From positions 113,794 through 177,793 of the forward strand of contig CAYMKU010000003.1 in the NCBI GenBank assembly GCA_964391015.1: a stretch of 64,000 bases of DNA, written 5' to 3'. The translations under genes and the position numbers were made by a program. The notes beneath the pieces were generated by a model, which saw only the letters and a program-made list of their open reading frames with translations, searched no databases and was not told the origin of the DNA. How positions within the stretch are numbered: position 1 is the stretch's first letter; each line of letters begins with the position of its first letter. Shown piece after piece: positions 33,950-44,062 of the stretch. Source of the stretch: XYD12-FULL-36-8 sp964391015 (GTDB lineage Bacteria; Bacteroidota; Ignavibacteria; Ignavibacteriales; Ignavibacteriaceae).

Positions 33950-35524
33950 TTGGATACAAAAAAAATAAAAATATTATACAATGGATTTCGTTGGAGTAAG
34001 AAAAACAGATGGTTCGTTGTATGCTGTGTAGCGATATTAATTATGGGTGTTTTTATTTCATGTTATGAAGAAATGCCAAATGTTCCAGTTGGAAATAAAC
34101 CTCCCACAACGAAAGTATTTTTAGACCCCGATAGCAGTATTTCGAAACAACCTAGTAAAATAAAACTTCACTGGACAGGCGATGATCCTGATGGTATAAT
34201 AGTTGGCTATTATTTTTCCTTTGACGGAATAAACTGGACATTTACTACGAAAAACGACAGCTTATTTGAGCTGAAAATTGGTGCTGTTGATACTGTATAC
34301 AATTTTCGAGTTGCCGCAGTTGATAATAATGGAAATAATAAATACGATTCACAAATAAATCAATATAATATAAATTTTGGTCCCGAACCGTTTACTGATT
34401 TGAATGGCAACAATCAATGGAATGAAGGTGAAGCTTATATTGACATTGGGTCAGTTGATCCTCATCCAGCAATGTTAGTACTCCCAATAAAAAATTCTGC
34501 TCCGATAATAACTTGGAACGTTCTTTCTACACTTCCTGATTCTTCATTTCCCGCTATGTCATTTGGATGGAATGTTTCCGATCTTGATGGTGAAGAAACA
34601 ATTACTAATATTAAAATTGCATTAAATGATACGGTCAATGCTGTTCTTTTGAATGGTGCGATTAGAACAATTACTATCAGAACAAAGGATTTTGGTAATA
34701 ATAATCCACTAATGGACATTCTGATAGATGGTAATTCAAACAATATAGCACCGGTCAAGCTTCCAGGATTAGTATTTAACAATAATAACAGATTTTTTGT
34801 TCAAGCAGAGGATATCTCAGGTGCAAAATCTGATTGGATATCATTACCCGATTCCTCTCACAATTGGTTTGTTAAAAAACCGAAAGGGAAATTTCTAATT
34901 GTTGATAATTACAAAATCGTTGATGATGCAGCAAGTTTCTACAATGCAATGATGGATAGCATTGGTTTAACAGATAAATATGATATCCTTGATTTGCAAA
35001 CTGCTAAATTACCGTATTTAAATACTACGTTTCTTGAAACAAGCAAATTATTTAGTGGAGTTCTATGGTATGCAGATAATGATCCTTCATTGGATGTTGC
35101 TAATGTTACCGTTCCAAATTACATTGAAGCAGGCGGAAAAATTTTCTTCTCGATGCAATTTCCGAATACAATAGACCTCTCTCAGATTCAAGGATTTTTA
35201 CCGTTTATAGAAATAGATACAAGTTATTATGCTTCTACGATTGGAGTTAATAAAACAATAGGTTCGGTGGATACTACTAAATATCCAAATCTATTAAGTA
35301 ATCGTTCATTTGCGAGAGTGAGATCATTTAAACTTTCAAATGTTGGTGTTGTCCCTATTTACTATTTTCCAAACGGTGAGCTTAGTGGTTATATCGGTTT
35401 CGAAAGCAGCAGTAAAAATATTTTTTATATAGGTGCACCACTGCAAAGAATAAATGGAATACCTGGAAGTGTAAAGAATTTATTAAATCAAGTTTTATTT
35501 CATGATTTTAATTTGACTCCTTAA
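33950..35524 (+). CDS. probable lipoprotein with fibronectin-like domains, unknown function
   Basis: The 524-residue protein has a basic start, a hydrophobic stretch (WFVVCCVAILIMGVFIS) and then a cysteine (FISCYEEMPN), which fits a lipobox. It is therefore probably a lipoprotein of the envelope. Regions near residues 40-130 (IKLHWTGDDPDGIIVGYYFS) and 175-290 (WNVSDLDGEETITNIKIALN) look like fibronectin-type sandwiches. Later segments have FLIVDNYKIVDDAASFYNAM and LFSGVLWYADNDPSL, which I do not recognise. The start is a TTG at 33950 because the next in-frame ATG is too close to the cysteine. It sits between a T9SS cargo gene and the TonB receptor gene. Confidence 0.65.
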   Translation: MDTKKIKILYNGFRWSKKNRWFVVCCVAILIMGVFISCYEEMPNVPVGNKPPTTKVFLDPDSSISKQPSKIKLHWTGDDPDGIIVGYYFSFDGINWTFTTKNDSLFELKIGAVDTVYNFRVAAVDNNGNNKYDSQINQYNINFGPEPFTDLNGNNQWNEGEAYIDIGSVDPHPAMLVLPIKNSAPIITWNVLSTLPDSSFPAMSFGWNVSDLDGEETITNIKIALNDTVNAVLLNGAIRTITIRTKDFGNNNPLMDILIDGNSNNIAPVKLPGLVFNNNNRFFVQAEDISGAKSDWISLPDSSHNWFVKKPKGKFLIVDNYKIVDDAASFYNAMMDSIGLTDKYDILDLQTAKLPYLNTTFLETSKLFSGVLWYADNDPSLDVANVTVPNYIEAGGKIFFSMQFPNTIDLSQIQGFLPFIEIDTSYYASTIGVNKTIGSVDTTKYPNLLSNRSFARVRSFKLSNVGVVPIYYFPNGELSGYIGFESSSKNIFYIGAPLQRINGIPGSVKNLLNQVLFHDFNLTP

Positions 35525-35573
35525 AAAATCTCTTTTTGACGAGGAGAATCCGAATTGATAATAGAATAAACAT

Positions 35574-38387
35574 ATGGTCGTAAAAAAATATCTAATATTA
35601 TTCTTAGCGCTTGCCTCCTATTTTCAATTGGTGGGGCAAACTGGAAATATTTCTGGGAAAGTTACTGACAAAAATTCAGGTGAAACTTTACCTGGCGTAA
35701 ATATTATTCTTAAGGGTACCTACTACGGAGCCGCAAGTGATTTTAATGGGAACTATAATATAAAAGGAATTAATCCCGGAACATATAATATGGAGGTCTC
35801 ATTTATCGGTTATAAGACTGTCCAATATACGGGAACAATTGTTGAATCTGGGAAGACAAAGCAAATTGATATACAACTTGAAGAATCTGTACTGACGTTG
35901 GGACAAGATGTCGTGATAGTTGGAGAGAAACCGTTGCTTGATGTTGAAGAAACTCAAAGTAAGAGGACGATCTCGAAAGATGAAATTGAAGTTGCCGCAC
36001 TTGAAAATATAAATGATATTGTAACTCAACAAGCTGGTGTAGTTCAATCCGATAATGAAATACACATTCGTGGTGGAAGATCTTATGAAAATGCTTTTTT
36101 GTTGGATGGAGTTTCTGTGCAAGATCCATTGGCTGGAACTGGTTTCGGACTTCAGCTTTCAGCAAATGCAATTGAGGAAGTTGAGGTTATTACTGGTGGG
36201 TATAATGCTGAATTTGGACAAGCAACTTCTGGAGTTGTAAATGTAAAGACAAGAGAAGGAGGCAGATCATATCACGCATTTATTTCTTATAAAAGAGATA
36301 ATTTAGGAAACTTAGATTCTTATAGTACATTTAATACTGATATAGCAGAAGGTAATTTGAGCGGTCCCGAACCTATATCGACCTATCTTTTGCCACTGCT
36401 TGGTATCCAAGTTCCAGGAGAGCTAAGCTTCTTTGGCAATTTTTATATGGGTTTGACTGATGGAGTAACTCAAGGACGTTATAAATCAACTGCAAATCGA
36501 GTTTACTCATCAATTTTCGGAGGGACCAAATTTGCACCGCGTGCCGAAAATAACTGGTTCTGGCTAGGTAAACTGACTTATAAAGTCTCGCCTACATTTA
36601 AATTACAATATTCGTTTAATCAGTCTGTGAACATTAATCAGAATTCTCAATCACTGCAATCAAATTTGGAGTATGTAGAACCAAGTCCAGGTTTTCAGTA
36701 TAATTTCAGAAATATTCTTGACAGTGCGAATACATATACTCACAATAATGTTTATCAGACATTAACATTAACGCATACCTTAAATCCCAAAACATTTTAT
36801 GAACTGAAGATAAATTATTTCTTTACACATTTAAGAGCCGATGCTAATGGTAAGCAGTGGTATCAGTATAATGAGCCGAAGGATATAGCTAATTTCCCAA
36901 TTGAATATTATAATATAAATCATGACACAATTGGTGTAATTCCGGGTGATGGTTTTTGGGATATAGGAAATCCATATACGTGGCACGATCATTATGTCGA
37001 AGAATTTTCAGTTAGGGGAGATATTACAAGTTTTTTTGATGAAAAGAATAAATTCAAAGCTGGATTTGATTTCCAATTTCAAGAAATGCAGTCCATTGAT
37101 ATTTATCAACCCTGGGTTGGGGAACTTGGTTTAAATAATGATATATATAAAGTTCATCCGGCTAAAGGAGCTTTTTATGCACAGGACAATATTAATTTTA
37201 GCGGGATGATATTAAATTTTGGGTTACGACTCGATTATTGGTTCCCAGGAAAATATGTTGATGATGCTGTCGGAAATCCCGAGGTTATCACAATCCCTCA
37301 AGAGATTAGGGACAGTTATATGGAAAATTCTTTTGGCTGGTTTGGGAACAGAAGATTTAAGGCAAGACTAAGTCCGCGTCTTGGTATTTCTCATCCTGTT
37401 TCAGATAATCAAACTTTGTTTTTTTCCTATGGACATTTCAGTAAGTGGCCTAAACCGCAATTTGTTTATGCAAAGCTTAATCCTTTTAGTGCACAATCAT
37501 CCTTTCAGAAGTTCGGCAATCCAAATCTGAATCCAGAAACAACCGTTGCCTATGAGTTAGGATTAAGAACACAGTTTTCCAATGATGATGTACTTACGGT
37601 TACCGCTTATTACAAAGATATATTTGATTATGTGAGTACAAGGTCTGCAAGAATAACATCCGTACGTCTTGCCTCACAAAGTTTTACTACTTATGTAAAT
37701 TCCGATTATGCTCGTTCGCGCGGAGTTGAACTTGAGTACAAGAAAAGAATTGGTAAATGGTTCTCCGGTTCAGCCAATTTTTCGTATTCAATTGTTACTG
37801 GGAAAAGCACTTCACCTGATGAAGGTGTTCTTGTTTTAAAGGGCGATATTAACGAATCAGTAAAAGAATTATACATGGCTTGGGATCGTCCATTAAACAT
37901 TTCTTTATCTACAAATTTTTATGTTGAGAAAAATGATGCTTTATTCGGATTTGGTAATGGAATTCTTGATGATTATAATATTTACATAAGAGGGCAATTT
38001 CAATCTGGCAAGAGATATACTCCAGTTGATTATACAGGTACAAATCCTCAAACCGGTAGGCCAGAATATGAAGCCAGTAGATATGATCGGTACAGTAAAA
38101 TTGGTGACAATTGGTTTTGGATAGATCTGAATTTTGAAAAATATTTTGCATTCAATCAGCTGAAATTTTCAATTTTTCTCGAAGTAAGTAATTTATTTGA
38201 TACTAAAAATTCGGCAATAATAAATCCAGTTACAGGTCAAGCATACGAATATGGTGATCCCACTCCGTTGAGTTGGAATGATCCATTATATCCTGATCTT
38301 CAGGCGCCCATTAGTCCATATCCCAATAATCCAGCTCGATACCTAACTCGAAGAAATATAAAATTTGGTGTGAGTGTGAGGTTTTAA
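35574..38387 (+). CDS. TonB-dependent receptor with carboxypeptidase-regulatory-like domain
   Basis: This is a 937-residue outer-membrane receptor. A signal peptide (KKYLILFLALASYFQLVGQ) is followed by a CarboxypepD_reg-like domain (about 22-105: ISGKVTDKNSGETLPGVNII, DFNGNYNIKGINPGTYNMEV). A plug domain (about 120-220) contains QAGVVQSDNEIHIRGGRSYE, and NAFLLDGVSVQDPLA and GGYNAEFGQATSGVVNVKT follow. The rest is a beta-barrel that ends in RRNIKFGVSVRF, a proper terminal outer-membrane strand. It does not have the SusC signature, and there is no SusD partner, so a polysaccharide-utilisation role is not supported. Its ligand is unknown. The PorV-like gene starts right after its stop codon. Confidence 0.87.
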   Translation: MVVKKYLILFLALASYFQLVGQTGNISGKVTDKNSGETLPGVNIILKGTYYGAASDFNGNYNIKGINPGTYNMEVSFIGYKTVQYTGTIVESGKTKQIDIQLEESVLTLGQDVVIVGEKPLLDVEETQSKRTISKDEIEVAALENINDIVTQQAGVVQSDNEIHIRGGRSYENAFLLDGVSVQDPLAGTGFGLQLSANAIEEVEVITGGYNAEFGQATSGVVNVKTREGGRSYHAFISYKRDNLGNLDSYSTFNTDIAEGNLSGPEPISTYLLPLLGIQVPGELSFFGNFYMGLTDGVTQGRYKSTANRVYSSIFGGTKFAPRAENNWFWLGKLTYKVSPTFKLQYSFNQSVNINQNSQSLQSNLEYVEPSPGFQYNFRNILDSANTYTHNNVYQTLTLTHTLNPKTFYELKINYFFTHLRADANGKQWYQYNEPKDIANFPIEYYNINHDTIGVIPGDGFWDIGNPYTWHDHYVEEFSVRGDITSFFDEKNKFKAGFDFQFQEMQSIDIYQPWVGELGLNNDIYKVHPAKGAFYAQDNINFSGMILNFGLRLDYWFPGKYVDDAVGNPEVITIPQEIRDSYMENSFGWFGNRRFKARLSPRLGISHPVSDNQTLFFSYGHFSKWPKPQFVYAKLNPFSAQSSFQKFGNPNLNPETTVAYELGLRTQFSNDDVLTVTAYYKDIFDYVSTRSARITSVRLASQSFTTYVNSDYARSRGVELEYKKRIGKWFSGSANFSYSIVTGKSTSPDEGVLVLKGDINESVKELYMAWDRPLNISLSTNFYVEKNDALFGFGNGILDDYNIYIRGQFQSGKRYTPVDYTGTNPQTGRPEYEASRYDRYSKIGDNWFWIDLNFEKYFAFNQLKFSIFLEVSNLFDTKNSAIINPVTGQAYEYGDPTPLSWNDPLYPDLQAPISPYPNNPARYLTRRNIKFGVSVRF

Positions 38388-39371
38388 ATGAAAAAAATAA
38401 TACTTGTAGCCACAGCACTCTTTATATTTATTTATTCTGAATCATTTGCTCAGTTGTTTCCAACGTTGGGGGGACAAAGAGCAGGAATTTCAACAGCACA
38501 GTTTTTAAAAATTGGCGTGGGGGGAAGATCGTCTGCAATGGGTGAATCGTTTATTGCAGTAGCTAATGATGCCTCGGCACTTTATTGGAATCCGGCAGGT
38601 TTAGTACAATTCGATAAACATCAAATTATCTTTTCTCACAACCAGTGGGTGGCAGATATCAGTCATGACTTTCTTGGCGCGGTTTATCATTTGGATATGG
38701 AAAATTCATTTGGTATTTCGCTTACATCATTAACAATGAAGGATATGCCTGTTAGAACTGAATTTGCACCGTTTGGTACCGGTGAATATTTTGGTTTCAG
38801 TGATTTTGCAATTGCTGTAACTTACGCTCGAAAAATGACAGATAAATTCAGTTTTGGTGGTACTGTTAGGTATATGGAAGAGACTCTTGATAAATTAAAG
38901 ATGCGTGGAGTAATGATAGATCTTGGTACTTTCTATTGGACCGGATTGGGTTCCTCAAGATTTGCTGTATCAGTAACAAATTTTGGAAACAATCTCGCAC
39001 CTGATGGCGAAATTGTTCTTATCGGGAAAAGGAAAAAGTCAGAATGGCAGTCATTTGCACCACCAACGATGTTTAGGATAGGTTTTGCATTTGAGCCATA
39101 TGAGAATGAGGAACATACAATTACAACATCAATTCAATTGAATCATCCTAATGACAATAGTGAAAATGTTGTTACTGGTTTCGAATATAATTGGAGTAAA
39201 ATGCTCTACCTAAGGGGAGGTTATAAATTTAATGTTGATGAACAAAACTTTTCCTTTGGAGTGGGAATTAATTTACCAATAAGTTTTGCAGAATGTAATT
39301 TTGATTATGCATACTCAAATTTTGTAAAATTGGGTTCAGCTCATAGGTTTTCACTCGTGCTTGGATTATAA
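38388..39371 (+). CDS. PorV/PorQ-like outer-membrane protein
   Basis: This is a 327-residue protein of the PorV/PorQ (UPF0164-like) beta-barrel family. In T9SS bacteria PorV moves folded cargo from the translocon to the attachment complex. A signal peptide (KKIILVATALFIFIYSESFAQ) leads into FLKIGVGGRSSAMGESFIAV and ANDASALYWNPAGLV, which is the family hallmark. FALVLGL-like aromatic strands close the barrel (HRFSLVLGL). The gene abuts the TonB receptor stop with no gap. Adjacent T9SS cargo genes support a role in secretion, but a dedicated fatty-acid-transport-like role is possible and the exact PorV/PorQ subtype is unresolved. Confidence 0.8.
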   Translation: MKKIILVATALFIFIYSESFAQLFPTLGGQRAGISTAQFLKIGVGGRSSAMGESFIAVANDASALYWNPAGLVQFDKHQIIFSHNQWVADISHDFLGAVYHLDMENSFGISLTSLTMKDMPVRTEFAPFGTGEYFGFSDFAIAVTYARKMTDKFSFGGTVRYMEETLDKLKMRGVMIDLGTFYWTGLGSSRFAVSVTNFGNNLAPDGEIVLIGKRKKSEWQSFAPPTMFRIGFAFEPYENEEHTITTSIQLNHPNDNSENVVTGFEYNWSKMLYLRGGYKFNVDEQNFSFGVGINLPISFAECNFDYAYSNFVKLGSAHRFSLVLGL

Positions 39372-39432
39372 TTAATGGAAATTCTAAAGCATTAAGGTTT
39401 ATTTTATACTGTAACTGAATATAAGTAAAGCA

Positions 39433-40524
39433 ATGAAACAAATGAGAAATTTTTTATTCATAATTTTTTCAATCTTGATGCTTGATAGCTGCTCTGATAA
39501 ATTCGACATTAATCAGTTCAGTAAGTATTCCAAAGATGTGAATATTGGTGGTGATACAGTTTATATTAAAACGGGTGAACCATGGGGAGGTTTTAATAAC
39601 CCACAAGCAATTTTCATGGGAAGAGAACCATTTATTTATGTTTGCGATACAGATAATAACCGAATAGTAATGATGGATATTACTGGAGCTGTTCACGGGG
39701 TTTTACCTATTAAGAGACCTATAGCTATTTCCCAGGATTATAAACTGAACCTCATCATATGTGCGGAATTCGATACAGCAAATGTTACTTATAGTGCTAT
39801 ATATAAGGTAGATTTATTTTCTGTAGGACATAGAATTGAAATTGCACCTGTTACCAGAGTCCTTCCTATTAGAGATGTTGACTATAATATTCAGCGTAAA
39901 TATACAGCTGTTACGGTATTTTACGATAACTCATTCTTTGTTGCGAGAACAGGACCAAATAACACAAGTGTTTCTAATCCAGATAACTCAATTTTCAAAA
40001 TTGCACCCAAGAAATTAGCTGCGGGGGGTGATATACTTGTTCCGTCTGATGGTGATACGCTTACAATAGGAAGAGTTCCATTTATTGATCCACTTAGCCA
40101 GGGTTTAATTTCTGCAAATGGTATTAATTCTATGTTTGCTTTTAGTAAAAAAAACATGGATTTCATTGCGACACTTTCTGGTGAATCAAGTTTTAAAGCA
40201 CAGTGGTTTCATTTTTATTCTTCTGGAATTGAAGAAAAATATATTAGCCAGTTCGATCCTAGAGATGGTGTAGAATTCGTAAAACCGAACAGATTTCTTA
40301 ATCCCAGCGGAGCATGTTTAGATCAATCTGGCAACATTTTTATAGCTGATGCCGGGAAGGATAGTGTTTTCAAATTTAATTCATCTGGTGATGAGCTTCA
40401 GTCATTTGGAGGGAATTCAGTTTTTACCAAACCTACTGCAGTAGCATTTTTTGATAAAATTTTATATGTGTTGGATTCAGAAAGAAATCAAATATTAAGA
40501 TTTACTCTATCAACAGATCTTTAA
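39433..40524 (+). CDS. lipoprotein with NHL-type beta-propeller
   Basis: This 363-residue protein starts with a lipoprotein signal (FLFIIFSILMLDSC), the cysteine being the likely lipidation site. Propeller-type repeats follow: NPQAIFMGREPFIYVCDTDN, NRIVMMDITG, then near the end GACLDQSGNIFIADAGKDSV and PTAVAFFDKILYVLDSERNQ. These are NHL/6-bladed beta-propeller strands, usually protein- or ligand-binding. No catalytic residues are apparent. The gene follows the PorV-like gene by 61 bp and probably belongs to the same secretion block. Confidence 0.72.
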   Translation: MKQMRNFLFIIFSILMLDSCSDKFDINQFSKYSKDVNIGGDTVYIKTGEPWGGFNNPQAIFMGREPFIYVCDTDNNRIVMMDITGAVHGVLPIKRPIAISQDYKLNLIICAEFDTANVTYSAIYKVDLFSVGHRIEIAPVTRVLPIRDVDYNIQRKYTAVTVFYDNSFFVARTGPNNTSVSNPDNSIFKIAPKKLAAGGDILVPSDGDTLTIGRVPFIDPLSQGLISANGINSMFAFSKKNMDFIATLSGESSFKAQWFHFYSSGIEEKYISQFDPRDGVEFVKPNRFLNPSGACLDQSGNIFIADAGKDSVFKFNSSGDELQSFGGNSVFTKPTAVAFFDKILYVLDSERNQILRFTLSTDL

Positions 40525-40693
40525 TTTTTTCCATACTCCTTATATATCTGTTTCATCTAAATATTTCTTTGGACTATTTTCAATACACGAAGATTCATAA
40601 AAGAAATACGAAGTTTTACAAAAATTTTTGATTTAATTTAACAATAATTTCTACGTTACTAAAAACATTAATTTAAGAACAAAGGATATAACC

Positions 40694-43600
40694 ATGAAAA
40701 TAACGTTCTGGAAACTTTCTTTAATCTATTTAATTTTAGTTGTATCTACCAGTGCGCAACCGATAATCATTAACGAGATATATAATTCGGGAAATACTGA
40801 TGAATGGGTAGAACTTCTTGTAGTGCAAGATCAGTTAGATATTCGCAATTGGAATATCCGTGATTTCAATGGAAGCGGTGTTGCTCAAAATCCATTAATC
40901 TTTACTAACAATGACTTGTGGAATAATTTAAGGAAGGGGACAGTTATTGTTATTGCTCGTTCTGAAAATACTTTTGGAGAGGATTTAGACCCAAGTGATT
41001 ACACACTGACTGTGAAATCAAGTAACTCCATTTATTTGTCGGGGAATGTTTTTTCAATTGCAGGTGCATCTGAAGCGGTTCAGATTCGAAATAGTATTCA
41101 GACTCATATCCATGGTATATCTTGGGGTTCGGCAAATGCTGCAAGCCTACCTGAGCCCAAGGTTCATTTTACTGGTTCTGCAACTAGTAATACATCAACC
41201 TATTTTAATGAAGATGATGTATCAAAGCTGCCTCTCGTAACTAACTGGACTCAAAACGGAACTTCTTCCAGGGGAATAGGAAACACGGCTAATAATTTAA
41301 ATTGGATACTTTCACTTAGAGCAAGAGCCGAAGGATCTGGTACTGTAGCATTGAGCCCGACAATTGTTACGGGTGATTCGCTTATCAGCTTATCTTTCAA
41401 TTACAAACGTGATCCTCAATATTCAATCAATACTCTCAAGCTAATCTTTCCTCAAGGATTTGTGTGGTCTCAAAATATAGCTCAGGTCAGCATCACGAAT
41501 TTTACGGCTTCTTCAGTTGTTTCTGCCGACACGATTCTGTTTTCAAACGTCAATTTTCTTAATGACTCAGTCATCATCTCGATTGTGGATGTAACCACTC
41601 CGCTATTTACCGGAAACTATAAATTTAAATTTTTATCAGGCATAAATTCTCTGCTCGGTGATGTAAGTCCAATGCCAACACTAACAGTTTATGGTGCTCC
41701 TATTCCCATAGCTGAAACAAAAATTAATGATGCTAATGGTGTAGCTGTTCGGTTGGGTGATTTAGTGACAGTAAGAGGAATAGTTACTGTTGGCGGGCAA
41801 TTCGGCAGTCCGAGTTATCTTCAGGATAACAGCGGCGGTATGTCAATCTTTGGATCGGCATTTTCAAGTGCTGTTCAAATTGGGGATGAAGTTTTAGTTT
41901 CCGGAATAATAGCTCAGTTTAATGGATTGAATCAACTCAATTATCAGACTTTGCATTCAATAATCAGTTCAGGAAACGATGTTGAGCCAATTCTTGCAAC
42001 ACCAACGCAACTTAACAGTGACGGTATTGGGGGAATTGAAAATTTTGAAGGTCGTTTAGTAAGATTGAACGGGGTTTTAGTCACAGAATTGAATGGCAGC
42101 GTAGTTACTAATTGGGCATATAAAAACTATAGATTGACCGGTTCTTCAACTTCAGATACTGTTCAAATAAGAATTGATAATGATACTCAAATTATTGGAA
42201 TGGTAGCTCCCGCGGGAAGATTTGATGTAATTGGTGTTCTAAGCCAGTTTAAAAGTGCACTTCCATTTATCGGAGGGTACCAGATAATGCCAAGGATTCC
42301 TGAAGATATTATTTCCTCTGGACCAATCATTGAGACGTTCCCGGAAGAAGTTTCCCTTACTTCTAACTCTATCACGTTGGAATGGCATACAATTAACCCT
42401 GGTACGTCACGAATTAGATATGGTCGAACTACTAACTACGAACTGGGTGTTGCAGAACCCGATACCATTTTAAGGACTATACATAGCGTTTTAGTGCCAG
42501 GGCTAAGTGCTGCAACTATATATAACTTACAAGCTTTTTCTGTTGCAAATTCTGATACAAGTTTTTCGGGGAATATTATTTCGAGCACTACTTCAACATC
42601 ACCCACAACTGGGCTTATAAATGTATTTTTTAACAAGACAATCAATACTTCTGTTTCCACAGGAATTCCAGCAAATGCTAATGCTGATCTAAAATCAATC
42701 TTAATCCAGAGAATTAACAGTGCAAAACGTTCGATTGATGTTGCACTCTATAGTTTAAGCGGCACTGTGGGTGCAGATATAGCAACTGCATTAGTCAATG
42801 CGAGAAATCGTGGTATAAAGATTAGAGTTATTGGAGAGTATGATAACAGGACTACAGCTCCATGGTCAACTCTTCAAAACAATGGAATTCCTTATATAAA
42901 TGATTATTTCGGTGACAATCTTAATACCGGATTATTTCATAATAAATTTTTTGTGATAGATTTTCGAGGTGGTGCCGCCGATAGTGTATGGGTAATTACC
43001 GGTTCGTGGAATCCGACAGATCCCGGAACTAATGATGATAGACAAAACTATGTTGAGATACAAGATGTTGCACTTGCAGGTGCTTACACAGTCGAATTTG
43101 AGGAAATGTGGGGAAGTAATACAGATGTAGCTAATGCTCAGATATCTCGCTTTGGTTCTCGTAAGTTTAACAATACTCCGCATAATTTTGTAGTTGGTGG
43201 TAGAAAGATCGGATGTTACTTCAGTCCAAGTGATAGGACTACATCATACATAGGAAGGACATTGGGTAAAGCTCAGAAATCTATTAATATCGCTACTTAC
43301 ACTATTACTCGCAAAGATCTTGCTGATTCAATCATCGCTGTTAAAAATAGAGGTTTAAAGACGCGTGTTATTCTTAGTAATAACACTGATGACAGTACAC
43401 AGTTTGTCTATCTGCAATCGAATGGAGTTGATATTCGATTAAAGGGTTTTTCAAACGGATTGCTCCATCATAAATATGGAATAGTTGACGCTGAACCACT
43501 TGGTTATAGTCCTTATGTTATCACTGGATCACATAATTGGTCTTCTTCTGCTGAAAACAGAAATGATGAAAACACGTTAATAATTCAAGATGCACAAATT

Positions 43601-43963
43601 GCAAATTTTTATCTTCAAGAATTTGCAGCACGTTATTATGAAGCAGGTGGTAATGATTCAATACTCGTAACAGATATAGAAGATGACATACAAACTCCAA
43701 TTAATTATTCATTATCTCAAAACTATCCTAATCCTTTTAATCCAATAACAAATATTATTTTTTCGATTCCCCAAAAAAATAAAGTTGAGTTAAATGTTTA
43801 TAATACATTAGGAGAACGTGTTATTTCTTTGGTGAATGAGGAAAAGGAAGCTGGGAGCTACAAGGTTTCTTTTAACGCTTCTAATTTACCTTCTGGAGTT
43901 TATTTTTATAGAATCTCTGTCGGTGAATTCAACCAAACGAAAAAACTTATTTTGCTGAAATGA
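40694..43963 (+). CDS. T9SS-secreted phospholipase D-like protein with lamin-tail and OB-fold domains
   Basis: This 1089-residue secreted protein has a clear domain order. The signal peptide is at 1-21, then a lamin-tail-like domain (IIINEIYNSGNTDEWVELLV), an OB-fold-like segment near 335-420 (RLGDLVTVRGIVTVGGQFGS), and a fibronectin-type domain near 545-640. Two phospholipase-D-type halves follow, with H749-N-K751 in LFHNKFFVIDF and H925-H-K927 in LLHHKYGIVD, each followed by GSWNPTD or GSHNWSSSAENRN. A T9SS sorting domain (QNYPNPFNPITNIIFSIP) ends the chain. The two HKD-like sites predict phosphodiesterase activity on nucleic acid or phospholipid outside the cell. AAAGGAT lies just upstream of the ATG. 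Confidence 0.85.
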   Translation: MKITFWKLSLIYLILVVSTSAQPIIINEIYNSGNTDEWVELLVVQDQLDIRNWNIRDFNGSGVAQNPLIFTNNDLWNNLRKGTVIVIARSENTFGEDLDPSDYTLTVKSSNSIYLSGNVFSIAGASEAVQIRNSIQTHIHGISWGSANAASLPEPKVHFTGSATSNTSTYFNEDDVSKLPLVTNWTQNGTSSRGIGNTANNLNWILSLRARAEGSGTVALSPTIVTGDSLISLSFNYKRDPQYSINTLKLIFPQGFVWSQNIAQVSITNFTASSVVSADTILFSNVNFLNDSVIISIVDVTTPLFTGNYKFKFLSGINSLLGDVSPMPTLTVYGAPIPIAETKINDANGVAVRLGDLVTVRGIVTVGGQFGSPSYLQDNSGGMSIFGSAFSSAVQIGDEVLVSGIIAQFNGLNQLNYQTLHSIISSGNDVEPILATPTQLNSDGIGGIENFEGRLVRLNGVLVTELNGSVVTNWAYKNYRLTGSSTSDTVQIRIDNDTQIIGMVAPAGRFDVIGVLSQFKSALPFIGGYQIMPRIPEDIISSGPIIETFPEEVSLTSNSITLEWHTINPGTSRIRYGRTTNYELGVAEPDTILRTIHSVLVPGLSAATIYNLQAFSVANSDTSFSGNIISSTTSTSPTTGLINVFFNKTINTSVSTGIPANANADLKSILIQRINSAKRSIDVALYSLSGTVGADIATALVNARNRGIKIRVIGEYDNRTTAPWSTLQNNGIPYINDYFGDNLNTGLFHNKFFVIDFRGGAADSVWVITGSWNPTDPGTNDDRQNYVEIQDVALAGAYTVEFEEMWGSNTDVANAQISRFGSRKFNNTPHNFVVGGRKIGCYFSPSDRTTSYIGRTLGKAQKSINIATYTITRKDLADSIIAVKNRGLKTRVILSNNTDDSTQFVYLQSNGVDIRLKGFSNGLLHHKYGIVDAEPLGYSPYVITGSHNWSSSAENRNDENTLIIQDAQIANFYLQEFAARYYEAGGNDSILVTDIEDDIQTPINYSLSQNYPNPFNPITNIIFSIPQKNKVELNVYNTLGERVISLVNEEKEAGSYKVSFNASNLPSGVYFYRISVGEFNQTKKLILLK

Positions 43964-44062
43964 TTTTAGGTCAGTTTTATTTGAAAAGAGGATAAGTATC
44001 ATTATTTTTGACGCTCAAAATAACAAAAATTGCCAATCATTTCGGAGTTTCAAGGAATAAAT

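Noticed and set aside
35574..39371. A SusC/SusD polysaccharide-utilisation pair
   Set aside because: The receptor has no SusD partner and its neighbour is a PorV-like barrel, not a SusD lipoprotein.
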